Notes: generated by a model not told the origin, from the letters alone. A stretch of 64,000 nucleotides of DNA from Periplaneta americana (GCF_040183065.1 NC_091119.1:101799774-101863773), one strand, 5' to 3'. Counted from the stretch's first letter, positions 45,263 through 55,530 are shown. Numbers and translations are program-made.

Positions 45263-45294
<32 letters not shown>
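45262..45294 (+). repeat. (ATT)n tail of LINE4
   Basis: About ten ATT units immediately after the RTE 3' end; either the tail of the element or its microsatellite target. Confidence 0.9.
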
Positions 45295-45297
<3 letters not shown>

Positions 45298-45694
45298 TTT
45301 TGTAATTTTTTTCAATTTATTTGGGAAACAATCATGTTACAATAACGATTACAATTATTGCAATCAGGAAACTACAAAAATAGGTGTTAAATACAAAAGA
45401 CATAAAAATTCATTAAAAGAGCTATTACATCGTCGAACAAAAATGTACGTGTCAAATATTAAAAAAAAAACAGATATATAAATTAAAGAATTTGTCTCTC
45501 GTATGAGCAAATGCTCATGGTCGGGAGATCAAAACCGCACTGTAGATAAGCTGAAAGAAGAAGGCAAAATAAACAATTAATATAAGCAATAGGCTAAAGT
45601 AGCAGAAATTACAAAAACAAGAGTCGACAATTATGATATAAAGGGATCACAATTGAAAAAAATTTATAACCAATATTCACAAGGATATAAGACT
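45295..45694. other. Unassigned sequence
   Basis: AT-rich; nothing recognised. Confidence 0.4.
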
Positions 45695-46182
45695 AATACA
45701 GGAGTATCTTCTGCGGACCTCTGGAGAAAGAACTAAAGAAGACTCTAGTGAAGTGCTTTATGTGGAAAGTAGCATTGTATGGGGTAGAAACATGGACATT
45801 ACGACGAAGTGAAGAGAAGCATTTTAAATGTGTATATGGAGAAGAATGCAACGTGTGAAATGGACAGACAGAATAAGGAACGAAGTTGTGTTGAAAAGAG
45901 TGGATGAAGAAAGAATGATACTGAAACTGATCAGAAAGAGAAAAAGGAATTGGCTGAGTCATTGGTTGAGAAGAAACTGCCTACTGAAGGATGTACTAGA
46001 AGGAATGGTAAACGGGAGAAGAGTTCAAGACAGAGAAGATATCAGATGATAGACCACATTAAGATATATGGATCATATGCGGAGACAAAGAGGAAGGCAG
46101 AAAATAGAAAAGACTGGAGAATGCTGGGTTTGTAGTGAAAGATCTGCCCTTGCGCCGGACACTATAAATGAATGAGACTAAT
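45695..46182 (+). mobile_element. LINE6 3' fragment, second copy
   Basis: Matches 33890-34418: RSIFCGPLEKELKK-like, VALYGVETWTLRRSEE, RRMQRVKWTDRIRNEVVLKR, KRKRNWLSHWLRRNCLLKDV and YQMIDHIKIYGSYAETKRKA, ending ATAAATGAATGAGAC. Better preserved than the 33.8-kb copy but truncated on the left and frameshifted near 45820. Confidence 0.8.
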
Positions 46183-46334
46183 ACATAGCAACTAATTATT
46201 AAACCCTATATTAATTTCCCTTAATAATTTATTTAATCTTAAGTTTATATTTAATCGTACCCTGTGCATGAGTAGGTAGTTCAGTATCTATTCCGAACCA
46301 TGCCTGAACAAACTTTATAAAGTAAATTACATAA

Positions 46335-46525
46335 TAAAGATATGATCATTTGGTCCAGGCTGCATCCGATTTTGCACAAGAAGAAATTCTTCAACATGTT
46401 TGTGAATTCAACTTAACTTAATTATATCTACGATAATTTTAGTCCATGAAGCATACATTTGATGTAAGAATAATTCCTTTAACACGTTTCTAAATCAGCC
46501 TTGTATACTATCCATAATAAATCAC
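46335..46525 (-). repeat. Two diverged ~100-bp units related to 29670-29860
   Basis: Read on the minus strand, ACGTGTTAAAGGAATTATTC...ATGGACTAAAATTATCGTA and CATGTTGAAGAATTTCTTC...CTGGACCAAATGATCATAT match the two units upstream of the Mutator-like pseudogene. A third TTTTTGGTCCAGGGAAAATA lies at about 46819. Confidence 0.55.
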
Positions 46526-46867
46526 TCCACACCAATTTCAATAACGTGCATTGTGTAACCTAGGAAGTCATTTTTTGTGTTGACCGATTTGTGCATCATT
46601 GTTTAAGTTGTAAACAAGAACAAATAAAAATTAACGTGCAACATAAGTATTATTTTAAGAAACACAGGGGGCAAATGTTGGTAAATGATGAACACAGAAA
46701 TGGCATTTCGGGACACTTTGTTTTCTTAACTACTAGGATAACCTAAAGAATGAAAATGAACAACTTCAGTAGTAGGTCCACAATAAAATACAAATTGTTA
46801 CTTAATTTGTATTTCATTTTTTGGTCCAGGGAAAATACTCGTCCTTCACAACCCTCGCAAGAATAGG

Positions 46868-46868
<1 letters not shown>

Positions 46869-46925
<57 letters not shown>
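46869..46925 (+). repeat. (ATT)n microsatellite
   Basis: About 19 uninterrupted units. Confidence 0.95.
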
Positions 46926-46928
<3 letters not shown>

Positions 46929-47136
46929 TGAAATTCAGTAAAAATTAGTATTTTATGTGGAACAAATAGAATTTAAGCTTACATTACCGCAGGTCACCCA
47001 GATACTATGTTACTAGGTGATAAAATATGTGTACTTTATCCAATAATTAATATAAACCACCTGTGAGGAAATGGATCAAAATCATCTTCAACACTACCCA
47101 GCCACTATCAACTTAGCGTCCTTGAGTGAAAAATAC

Positions 47137-47175
<39 letters not shown>
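47137..47175 (+). repeat. (GA)n microsatellite
   Basis: About 19 AG units, uninterrupted. Confidence 0.97.
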
Positions 47176-47177
<2 letters not shown>

Positions 47178-47254
47178 AATGATTTTATTGTCAGAAATTC
47201 AGCACTAGCAAACAACAACAACATTATATATTCAACCTGTATATTTGAATAAAA

Positions 47255-47446
47255 CTTTTTAGAAAGGAACTAAGTCAAAATTTGTAACTTTTTTTACTGA
47301 TGAAATGATTAATACTTTCAAGTTCAAGTTGATATTTATAGTACGGGACTGGTACACTCATATTTAGCCTATTCTTGAAAATAAGTTTCTTTGCGCTCCT
47401 GAATAGCAGGAAATTTTGACTTAGTTCCTTTCTAAAAAATGGCTAT
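47255..47446. mobile_element. Possible short inverted-repeat element
   Basis: TTTTTAGAAAGGAACTAAGT at the left and ACTTAGTTCCTTTCTAAAAA at the right are perfect or near-perfect inverted repeats about 190 bp apart. No ORF between them. Could be a MITE; no target duplication was verified. Confidence 0.5.
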
Positions 47447-47578
47447 TCATTAGTAATATTAATGCATTTCTCACCTTCATTAGAACATGAATAAAATTAA
47501 CACAACGCAAATCAAATAAGTTTCATATGTGGTATGGGAGGGTTTCGAAGGTCCTTTATTGCTAGAATTAGTGTTAGA

Positions 47579-47579
<1 letters not shown>

Positions 47580-47646
<67 letters not shown>
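47580..47646 (+). repeat. (ATT)n microsatellite at an RTE insertion site
   Basis: About 22 units. The poly-asparagine ORF across the opposite strand is an artefact. Confidence 0.97.
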
Positions 47647-47647
<1 letters not shown>

Positions 47648-47652
47648 ACATT

Positions 47653-48090
47653 GTTCTGTATGGTTGTGAAACTTGGACTCTCACTTTGAGAGAGGAACAG
47701 AGATTAAGGGTGTTTGAGAATAAGATTCTTAGGAAAATATTTGGGGCTAAAAGGGATGAGGTTACAGGAGAACGGAGAAAGTTACACAACGCAGAACTGC
47801 ATGCGCCTGACATAATTAGGAACGTTAAATTCAGACGTTTGAGATGGGCAGGGCATGTAGAAGGTATGGACAAATCCAGAAATACATATATAGTGTTAGC
47901 TGGGAGACCGGAGAGAAAAAGACCTTTGAGGAGTTCGAGACGTAGATGGAAATATAATATTAAAATGGATTTGAGGGAGGTGTGATATGATGATAGAGAG
48001 TGGATTAATCTTGCACAGGATAAGGGACCGATGGCGGGCTTATGTAAGGGCAGCAATGAACCTGCGGGTTCCTTAAAAGCCATTTGTAGG
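47653..48090 (+). mobile_element. RTE-type LINE 3' fragment
   Basis: Starts at [20 protein letters not shown] and keeps an open frame through [20 protein letters not shown] and IRNVKFRRLRWAGHVEGMD to RWKYNIKMDLREV, then the family 3' end GGGTTCCTTAAAAGCCATTT. It lies in the ATT tract of repeat B; ATTATTACAC on the left and ATTATTACAA on the right look like the target duplication. Short but little decayed. Confidence 0.9.
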
Positions 48091-48586
48091 CCTAAGTAAT
48101 TATTATTACAAATTTATTGAAGTGGGTGTAAGTGGATTGAAACTATGTTAATAATGCACATACATTATCAAAACTTGTATTTTCAGTTTAGTTTGAAGTG
48201 CACCTTCGCTTTACTCAGTAGGCCTACTATGAACGGTCATAAGATCTTTAAAAGAATAAAAAAAGTAATGCTTACGATGCAAATGTTAATATATTTTAAT
48301 AATATTTAATAAATAACACACGTAATTATATAAAATATAGAACTGAATTGTTCTGTTTGGTGGAGTGAATATGTTCTTTTTAAAAGGCTACATATTTTTT
48401 GTATAATTATTTGGTTTTAGGGCGGGAAGGTGTAGCCTCATTTCTGCATCTTCATTTAGCCTATTTCGGTAATCTGTTTTCATGGATAAATACGCAGAGA
48501 ACCCAGATATGGAACTGATAATTATTATATATCTTTTAGATCTTTAATTGTATTAATGATATTAATAATAATTATTATTATTTATT

Positions 48587-48803
48587 GGAAGTTTCCTAGT
48601 ACCTGGTACTCGTTACATAAGCTGTTAAGTCGGCCATTGTTGTGTAATCATAAAAGATGCATATTTTCCCTGGCCCAAAATTATATTATAAAATGACTAG
48701 AATCACATCTAGTAACAAACTGTTAAAATTCTTTTGAGAAAGGAGCCACTGTGTAAACACAAAAATGATCTATCTAACGAGTACCGGGTACTAGGAAACT
48801 ACC
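48587..48803. mobile_element. MITE, 217 bp, GGWAGTTTCC termini, 8-bp duplication
   Basis: Perfect TATTTATT duplication (48579-48586 and 48804-48811). Inverted repeats GGAAGTTTCCTAGTACCTGG (left) and GGTAGTTTCCTAGTACCCGG (complement of the right end), extending through TACTCGTTA. Repeat B copy 1 lacks it. A partial copy is at 35945-36138. It contains TTTTCCCTGGCCC, related to the GGTCCAGGGAAAATA motif seen near the Mutator-like pseudogene, so it may be a Mutator-like derivative (8-9 bp target). Confidence 0.88.
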
Positions 48804-49692
48804 TATTTATTTTCTGTTACGATTATATTATAATAATTTTTATTGGTGATATTACATGTTTTTATTGATTCGTATTTTCGTGAGTTTGTATACATTTTGC
48901 AGTATTATCCAAATTTAAAATACTGTTTAAATACTATTTACGATTCACATGTTTCGAAACTTTCACATGTGTAGCATTATATGATTTATTTTATTACTAT
49001 TAGTAAGAAAGGATGGCCATAAAACAGTGTAATGCATTATAACCATAAAACTTCATTGTCCTCAGTAATTTTTAAACTGCGTCATGCATTCGTTAGTGTT
49101 TTTAAATATGCCTGTCCAATGCAGTCTTAATTATCAGCCCCCTAATATACACATTTATTCCTAGAATAGCCATTGACGCTACGAAACGTAAATGTTTTAT
49201 TCCCTACTTACTGTTGTAGTTTTCAAGCAGGAATCTTAATATAACTTAGAAAGCTTACCTCAGTGGAAAGAGCTTCATCCTGATTGTCCCATGAGAATCG
49301 AACCGAGCTCCTCAATACACATAAAGCGCTATCTTTTCTTGCTTTAAAAGAAATTAAAACTCAAAATGGCGGTCCAATATGTCATTTGCATTGTTGAAGA
49401 GGGCTTTGTTAACGCGTTGAGCGATGAACGCGAATTCCATAGAGAATGAAAAACTGGAACTAGCGTCAGGGATTAGAAGCTGTAGGTAAGAAAATTGATG
49501 GTACTTGTGTTGAGAACTTTCGACCTGATTTTAAATGTAGTCAACCGGCCGCAATGGAATTTAAATATTGTCGTTTTCGTATTTTATATTTAAACCGTAT
49601 TTTTGAGTTTTGTAAAGAAACTGATATAACTTACATTTTATGATGCAGTTATGTATTGCACTCATGTTACTTGATTTTTATCATTATAAAAT

Positions 49693-50340
49693 TCACTCTT
49701 TGGTTTGGAGTTCTTCTTCCTCTTGTTTTATTAATTCTGCAGGAGAAATTCATTCTATACTATGTTGGCTGCGTTTTCATAATAGGAGATGAACTTCAAT
49801 GTTGCGACTGTGCAGTTAAGGAAATATAGTTCTTACCACGTGTTCAACTGTGTATTTGGTTTTTAAAAAATTACATTTATTTGCATGTGTCCCCATTTTC
49901 TCTTGAACAAGTGAAAGTAGACAGATGAAATTTCACCGCTTTTTATCACACTACGACAGTTTCTGATACTACATTATGTCAATCATGTGGTAATGAACTT
50001 ACTGATAGAAGACATAGATTAGAAACATTTGTAGGAGTCAAAACTTTTTCAAACAATAATACTATAGAAATAGGTTAATTCGACATTCGATCATTGCAAT
50101 AAATGTCTATTTCCTAGTAATTACTTTCAAAACTAATGTTGGTCACTGTGTAAGCAATTTTAACTTTTTTTTTGCACTGGGCATGTGATACATGTTTTCT
50201 ACATAATTTTAACCTTCTGAATACGAATATGACAATAAAAAGCAGTTTTAGGTTACGGTTTTTTAAGAAATTTTTCGAATTTATATCTATTCAAAATACT
50301 GCTTTATATATCGTAACGACCGTAAAGTTAAATACTCACT
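49693..50340. other. Unassigned sequence
   Basis: No coding or repeat family recognised. Confidence 0.4.
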
Positions 50341-50344
50341 CTTC

Positions 50345-51275
50345 AAAAGATTACAGCTTTCTTTTTCTGCATTTTCTTTTATACTGGACATCAGGTACAT
50401 CACGAGCTAAAGTCCAACAATAGTCTGCTAGCATATTGGTACTCCACTGTTCTTGGTATCTTTTTTAAATAGATAAAATTTCTTCATCAAAGCGCTTACA
50501 ATGCTCATCACTGAATTTGTCACAATTCTCAGGAAAGAAGTCAAGATGGGAGTAAATGAAGTGAATTTTAAGGGATATGTTACAACCCATAGCTTCAAAC
50601 GCCAACAGTAAATTTTGTACTAGTTCTTAGTTGTACTCACTTCCACGGTGTCCACACCTGTGGAGTAACGGTCAGCGCGTCTGGCCGTGAAACCAGGTGG
50701 CCTGGGTTCGAATCCCTGTCGGGGCAAGTTACCTGGTTGAGGTTTTTCCGGGGTTTTCCCTCAACTCAATACGAGTAAATGCTGGGTAACTTTCGTTGCT
50801 GGACCTCGGACTCATTTCACCGGCATTATCACCTTCATTTCATTCAGAAGCTAAATAACCTAGATGTTGATACAGCGTCGTAAAATAACCCAATAAAATA
50901 AAAATAAACTTCCACGGTTACCCAGAAAATTTAATACAGCCTCTTGAATGCGGCTCTCTCTTTTCCTTCCAACAAAGATTCGAAGTGATTGTCCTTCATT
51001 ATTACTGTAATTTGTGGTCCGTTGAAAACTTTCTCTTTTATTTTTGAGTCACTAAATGCATCAGTTTCATGAGTCATCCCTTTAACAATATTCTTCATTA
51101 ACCCTAACTTAATGTGTAAACGGGATGAAATTACTTTACTTTGAGGTACAATGAGTTGATGTATAATATTTTTCTTCCCTGGCTCTAGTAATTGTGTTGG
51201 CCATACTTTTATTTTATAATGCTCATTTCGAGCATATCCCATTCGCACAGAAAGATTTTGTGTAGCCATAATTGC
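50345..51275 (-). pseudogene. Pseudogene of a recurrent arthropod family of unknown function, split by a SINE
   Basis: Minus strand, N to C: MATQNLSVRMGYARNEHYKI, RLHIKLGLMKNIVKGM, DSKIKEKVFNGPQITVIMKD and ESLLEGKERAAFKRL (open 50931-51269). A frameshift leads to VLNFLGNRGS, then the SINE at 50650-50907, then LLLAFEAMGCNISLKIHFIY, SHLDFFPENCDKFSDEHCKR, FDEEILSI, a stop, and RYQEQWSTNMLADYCWTLAR. The HIKLGLMKN, SLKIHFxxSHLDFFPEN and MLADYCW signatures recur in many uncharacterised arthropod proteins that I believe are TE-borne. I know no function. The frameshift, stops and SINE show this copy is dead. Confidence 0.7.
50650..50907 (+). mobile_element. tRNA-derived SINE (family 1)
   Basis: The tRNA-like head has an A-box region GGAGTAACGGTCAGCGCGTC and B-box GGGTTCGAATCCC. 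The body contains GTTGAGGTTTTTCCGGGGTT and TTTCACCGGCATTATCACC, and the tail is AT-rich. Flanked by a perfect 11-bp duplication ACTTCCACGGT (50639-50649 and 50908-50918). Pol III promoter boxes intact. Inserted into the unknown-family pseudogene. Other copies: 57510-57738 and 57865-58118. Confidence 0.95.
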
Positions 51276-52025
51276 ATTCTAAGAAACAATGCTACAACCT
51301 TCAAATCCGCACATTTAAACATTCATACTTTGAATGTTATCATTAAAACACTTTTTAAAGCAATACACGTCTTATACAGAATACTAACATCAAGGAAATC
51401 TCCTGGTAATCTGAAGTGATTTCATGTGGCGAACCTGAATCTCCCCCTCCAAATGGAAACGAAAAGGGCATTAAAACAATTTCTGCTTCTATAAATGGTT
51501 TTTACAGAGTAACATATTGAAAAATATAAACTACAGTAATGTCATCAAAGCTCAGAGTGAAATAAATACACATCTCAAGTAAAATCATGTCAACTCAAGC
51601 GAATTCATATCGCGAACCTGTTTCCACCTCCTCCAAATAGATTCGTGAAAGGGCAGTAAAATAATTTACATTTCCACAAGTGTTTCTAACACATTGTTTT
51701 CCACATAATAGGCCATCACAAATAGTTTCACAAGAAATATGGTGATTTTTTAAATAAAATACATAGAAAATTATATTGTTCACCTCGAAAACCCAAACTG
51801 ATGGAACATTTTTCTTGTTATTTTTTTTTAATTCAGGAGGTCGAAATTAGTAACAATTTGTTAGTGTTATGTCTGGCGCAAAATGACTGTTGACCACTGT
51901 AATGAACATTGCATTGCAATTATTTTCGAATCTTACGTTTTCGGAAAATTAAAAAATTTCAACGAAAATATTGTGATTCTGGAATCCTAGAGTATGTTGA
52001 TGAAATGTCATTATTTTTTTCTTTT
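51276..52025. other. Mostly unassigned; contains a diverged tandem duplication
   Basis: About 51405-51570 and 51571-51740 look like diverged copies of one ~170-bp unit (shared GCGAACCTG, CCTCCAAAT and GAAAAGGGCA versus GTGAAAGGGCA). Otherwise nothing recognised. Confidence 0.4.
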
Positions 52026-52038
52026 AGCTATAAAACGT

Positions 52039-52119
52039 GAGATCGTAACAGGCCATTTGGCCTAATACTTGAAGGGAAGAAGAAGAAAAAGAAGAAGAAG
52101 AAGAAGAAGAAGAAGAAGA
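52039..52119 (+). mobile_element. Ultra-short LINE3-family 3' stub
   Basis: 81 bp: TAACAGGCCATTTGGCCTAA plus TACTTGAAGGGAAGAAGAAG and more (GAA)n, matching the last ~45 bp of LINE3 (9695-9735), where the tail is (TGA)n. Bounded by a perfect 13-bp duplication AGCTATAAAACGT (52026-52038, 52120-52132). A severely truncated retrotransposition event. Confidence 0.92.
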
Positions 52120-52132
52120 AGCTATAAAACGT

Positions 52133-52735
52133 TGTCCTTCAATAGAGCAATTAATTTTATTTTATAACAAAACAAAACAATGTAATTTTTATGTCTTTAT
52201 GTTGTACCATCTGAAAGCACCTTCTTGATTCTATTTTTAATTAAACTTGTTAGACTTTTCAGAAATCTCAACTCAACTATAGACAAACAAAATGAATAAA
52301 TTGCCTTTAGGTATATGTACACCTTTACATATAAACAATTTTGTTTTGCATAATATTGCCCTATAAAATTTGTAAACAATTGAGTATAGTACCGGAAAGA
52401 GAATGAACTGAACAGATCCCTTGCAATTGTTTCTAAATTGTTTCTAAAAATTATTTTGTTTTTAAATTTGACTTAAAACTGATACATATCTCATGCAGTT
52501 TTCAAGATAGAGCCACAGTTTTTTTTTTCACTATTTTATAGCTAAAACTATTGTTTAATGCCTGACATAGAGCTATTTTTTATTTTCATTTACATTAATT
52601 AAATATTACCATATATGTAACATATGACAGTGTTTTATGTTCCATAATTATGTAAAAAAAATCCAAAGATATTAACTATATATTGTAATATATGGCACTA
52701 AGGAAGCTTCAAAATGATACCAATATCTTCTTGGT
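52133..52735. other. Unassigned sequence
   Basis: Very AT-rich; nothing recognised. Confidence 0.4.
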
Positions 52736-52889
52736 ATCATCATTAGGGAGCGGATTTTTATGTGCTAAAAAATTTAAATATATTTATTTTTATGTGCTAA
52801 AAAGTACGAAAATATTTGCTAAAAATTAAAAAATATTTTTTTTTTAATATGACAAAAATACCTTACTTAGCTTGGAAAAAAAAATGTTA

Positions 52890-53990
52890 CTAGATACTCA
52901 CCAACCACACTTGAGTGCTAGTAGTTGGCCGAGAATTGCAGTGAACAACAAAGGTCATCTCCAAATTCTCCATCACAAATGCTTGCCGATTATCTCTGAA
53001 CAACGACTTATACTGTGAAAACGATCTTTCCACATCACAGGACGTCAGACGTGCATATTTAAAGAGAGGAATGTCACAAACACATACACCGTCAGCTTCA
53101 TCTATAGGCACACCCTCCAATACTTGAGCAACTTTACACATTTTTTTTATATCTACTGTTTTTCCCAAACACATTCTGGAATTTGTCCCTTAGTACTTGT
53201 ACTTCTGAACCTGGTAGCGAGTCTAGTTTAATTTTCACGGCACGCACCTCCCTGTTTCAGACAACAGGTTTTTGGATGTTTCGAGTTTTTTTTTGTGGTG
53301 TCACACAAAAAGCTTAGATTTGCTAATATGAAAGCCAAATCGTTTTTTAAACAACCATCTTTCAGTATATCTTGAAGGATATCGATTGACGAAGCCGATA
53401 TCAGGGAATCACAACAAGACGTATTGCCGAACGAGAGGCGAGAGATTTGTCTAAATTAGCCGGCCTGGGTGGCGCAAGCACTAGAGGCACGGACTGTCTC
53501 TACCGCTTGCTCCGAAGGGCTGTGGGTTCGAGTCCCGCCTCGGGCATGGGTGTTGTGTTTGTATTAGTATAAGTAAAACAAAGGAAAACAAATTAGAAAC
53601 AGAAAACAAAAGAGATAACTTTGGTAAACGGCCTCTGGCCGGTCTAAATTAAAAAAAAAAATAAAATATTCATACCCGAGCTCTTATCTGTTGTGTTTCA
53701 CAAGCAAAGCGTTGAATGAAATCATCTTCAGCAACAATAAACATTCCTAATTATGTGTTGCAAGATCTCTCCTCCTTATCTATGTTAATTTATTCTCCTA
53801 ATAATAACATTGATATGCTGCCTAGCAGTTCTCAGAACTTGAGGCGAAACTAGGACTATTACAAAAATGGATCACGGATACACCACACAGCGCTTAGAAA
53901 CACAAAGCAACCAAGAATTCTTAAAAAGATAACGTCCTTCTGAGTTACATAATTGATTTAGTTTTAAAATGTTTAAAAATTCTTGTAAAA
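52890..53990 (-). pseudogene. hAT transposase C-terminal pseudogene
   Basis: From right to left on the minus strand: SIDILQDILKDGCLKNDLAF (about 53360), AVKIKLDSLPGSEVQVLRDK and FQNVFGKN, then the open frame 53174-52890 with PIDEADG, FKYARLTSCDVERSFSQYKS, LFRDNRQAFVMENLEMTFVV and HCN. TSCDVERSFSQYK is the hAT dimerisation signature. The N-terminal zinc finger and most of the catalytic core are missing. A SINE interrupts the upstream part. Confidence 0.82.
53459..53641 (+). mobile_element. tRNA-derived SINE (family 2) inside the hAT
   Basis: Head CCGGCCTGGGTGGCGCAAGC (A-box), GTGGGTTCGAGTCCCGCCTC (B-box). The 183-bp body ends GGCCTCTGGCCG. Flanked by a 10-bp duplication GTCTAAATTA (53449-53458, 53642-53651). 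Intact Pol III boxes; a different family from the SINE at 50650. Confidence 0.9.
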
Positions 53991-54229
53991 AATTATTTAA
54001 GTAAAAAAACTCCAAGATTTATGTGTTTATAATAGATTTCCTGAAAATATGTATTTACATAATTTTTTGTGAAAATATGTGTTTTTATGTGAAATAAAAT
54101 TCGGGTTTTAAGCTTGAAACTTCATGTTCGGAATTTTTAACTTTGTTAAATGTGTTTTATCACACGCAAAAATAATATTTAATTACATAGGAATCCGCTC
54201 CTTAATCATCATATTTGGCTGAGATATCA

Positions 54230-55200
54230 TGTCTCAAAAAATTAAATGTTCTAAAATTACTACTTACAGGAAATGAGCCACAAACTTTCAGAGCATAGAA
54301 GCCTCCAGCTTCATATGTCACCCCTTCAGCAGCTTCATGTTGGTCCAGTTTCAGCTTCTTTCTGTCTCTCAGATACCTCCTCCTTGTTTTAACTTCAGGT
54401 GTTGTTGTTTTCTGGCACTTTTGTCCCCTTTTTCCATTGATGCGGCTTTGTCCTCATTTTCCATTGATGCAGCAACTCCTGTGATGGTGCTTGTTTCAGG
54501 GTTTACATCCATCCTCCTTAGAATTTCAATTTCTACTTCTGGATCCAAAAATAAAATGACACACAGCATTACTGACACACAAATTTACAGTTTCCTGAGC
54601 TGTATAATCTTCCTTGAGGCACTTATTCCATATTGTTCCATTGAAGCCTCGTTCACATTTTGGGTTTTTCTATGTAAGCACCTTGCCAACAACTTTAGGT
54701 CGATCAATCTCTTATATACAGATTTAATCGCTCTTACGATATCTATTTTCATGCCAGGTCCTTTGTGTTTGTATGTTTCTCCTTTGACTTTCACTACTTG
54801 GTAAGGACACCAACTCCCTTCACCCAATGGACGCTTAGCATGGAGAGGCTGATCATCATCTGCTGCGATATGGAACAAGGAAACCCAGATTGCTCTAGAA
54901 TTATCTTCTACACTGCCAGTATTGTCCCTCAAAGCAATGCCAAAGTAGTTCTGGAGGTTGTCGATAAGTTTGTGCGTTAGCCCCCCTCTATAACCTAGAT
55001 TGTTTGATTTTGCTAGTTGGCGTAGAGCATTTCCAACATGTTTTTAGCAATATTCCACACATTTAAATTTTATAATAATCTTTCCATTATATGGATCTAG
55101 TTCACACACCGTTTCACTGTCATTGAGTGGTGCACAACCATCTTCACATAGTGAACAGAGTCCAGTTTCCTTTGTGCTACTCATCTCGCAGGTTTCGTGG
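54230..55200 (-). pseudogene. Mutator-like transposase C-terminal pseudogene
   Basis: Minus strand: DPYNGKIIIKFKCVEYC, a stop, KHVGNALRQLAKSNNLGYRG, LTHKLIDNLQNYFGIALRDN, SVEDNSRAIWVSLFHIA, RPLGEGSWCPYQVVK, YKHKGPGMKIDIVRAIKSVY, LLARCLHRKTQNVNEAS, then (frame change) PEVEIEILRRMDVNPETSTI, ARKQQHLKLKQ and GVTYEAGGFYAL. This is the same family as 30073-30831 but covers the C-terminal half, including the conserved GSWCKYQ-like and TQNxNE motifs. A GTAAGT follows near the end, of unknown meaning. The catalytic N-terminal part is not readable. Confidence 0.82.
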
Positions 55201-55214
55201 TATCCAAGTCGATT

Positions 55215-55530
55215 ACCAGAGACACTTATCATATTTTCGATCCTACTTTTGAACTGGTTAAAATCTGGAAGAGCAGTTCGAAGTGACGGTAGTGCTCTTG
55301 TAGTGCCCAGAAAAATACCTAAACTCACAGATGATGCAGTCCCTTCAAAACTTTAAAATCAGCCATCATATTTGTCCTCTGAATGTAAACAAAAACGTGA
55401 AGAACCAGAAGAAAGACGAAAAGAAGCAGAGGCGAGAGATGGAGATGCGTTTAGCAAGTGGTTGGCAAATGACGTGATTTCAGATTTTAACCAATACAGA
55501 AGTAGGATCGAAAATATGAAAATTGATGGG
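55215..55530. repeat. Inverted duplication around 55.2-55.5 kb
   Basis: CAGATTTTAACCA-(A/G)T-(A/T)C-A-(G/A)-AAGTAGGATCGAAAATATGA occurs on the plus strand at about 55484-55520, and its complement at about 55222-55262. Both encode DFNQ(Y/F)(R/K)SRIENM, on opposite strands. The arms are roughly 45 bp, more if the diverged flanks are counted. Could be a fold-back rearrangement of one coding fragment. Confidence 0.65.

Larger units (their letters stand above)
46926..47496. other. Unassigned stretch containing (GA)n
   Basis: Apart from the GA microsatellite at 47137-47175, nothing recognised. GACTTAGTTCCTTTCTAAAAA near 47420 is the inverted complement of TTTTTAGAAAGGAACTAAGTC near 47255, a local inverted repeat that could bound a small element. 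Confidence 0.4.
47497..49692 (+). repeat. Repeat B, copy 2
   Basis: Homologous to 3964-9889 without the two LINEs. Instead it carries its own insertions: an RTE-type fragment in the ATT tract (47653-48090) and a 217-bp MITE (48587-48803). It preserves uninterrupted sequence at the LINE2 site (near 48393) and the LINE3 site (near 49580). Confidence 0.9.
52744..54204 (-). mobile_element. Complete hAT element with perfect 8-bp duplication
   Basis: Inverted termini TAGGGAGCGGATTTTTATGT (left) and TAAGGAGCGGATTCCTATGT (complement of the right), flanked by a perfect ATCATCAT (52736-52743 and 54205-54212). The subterminal regions repeat TATGTGCTAAAAA-like words. Transposase remains run on the minus strand. 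A SINE lies inside at 53459-53641. At 1461 bp it is much shorter than an autonomous hAT, so it is internally deleted. Confidence 0.92.

Noticed and set aside
47574-48083. 169-aa ORF with a poly-asparagine tail
   Set aside because: It is the antisense of an RTE-type LINE fragment and its ATT tract.
50172-50423. 83-aa plus-strand ORF
   Set aside because: Its right part is antisense to the pseudogene at 50345-51275; no signal or domain supports it.
54337-54804. 155-aa plus-strand ORF
   Set aside because: It lies antisense to the Mutator-like transposase pseudogene, whose minus-strand peptides match a family.
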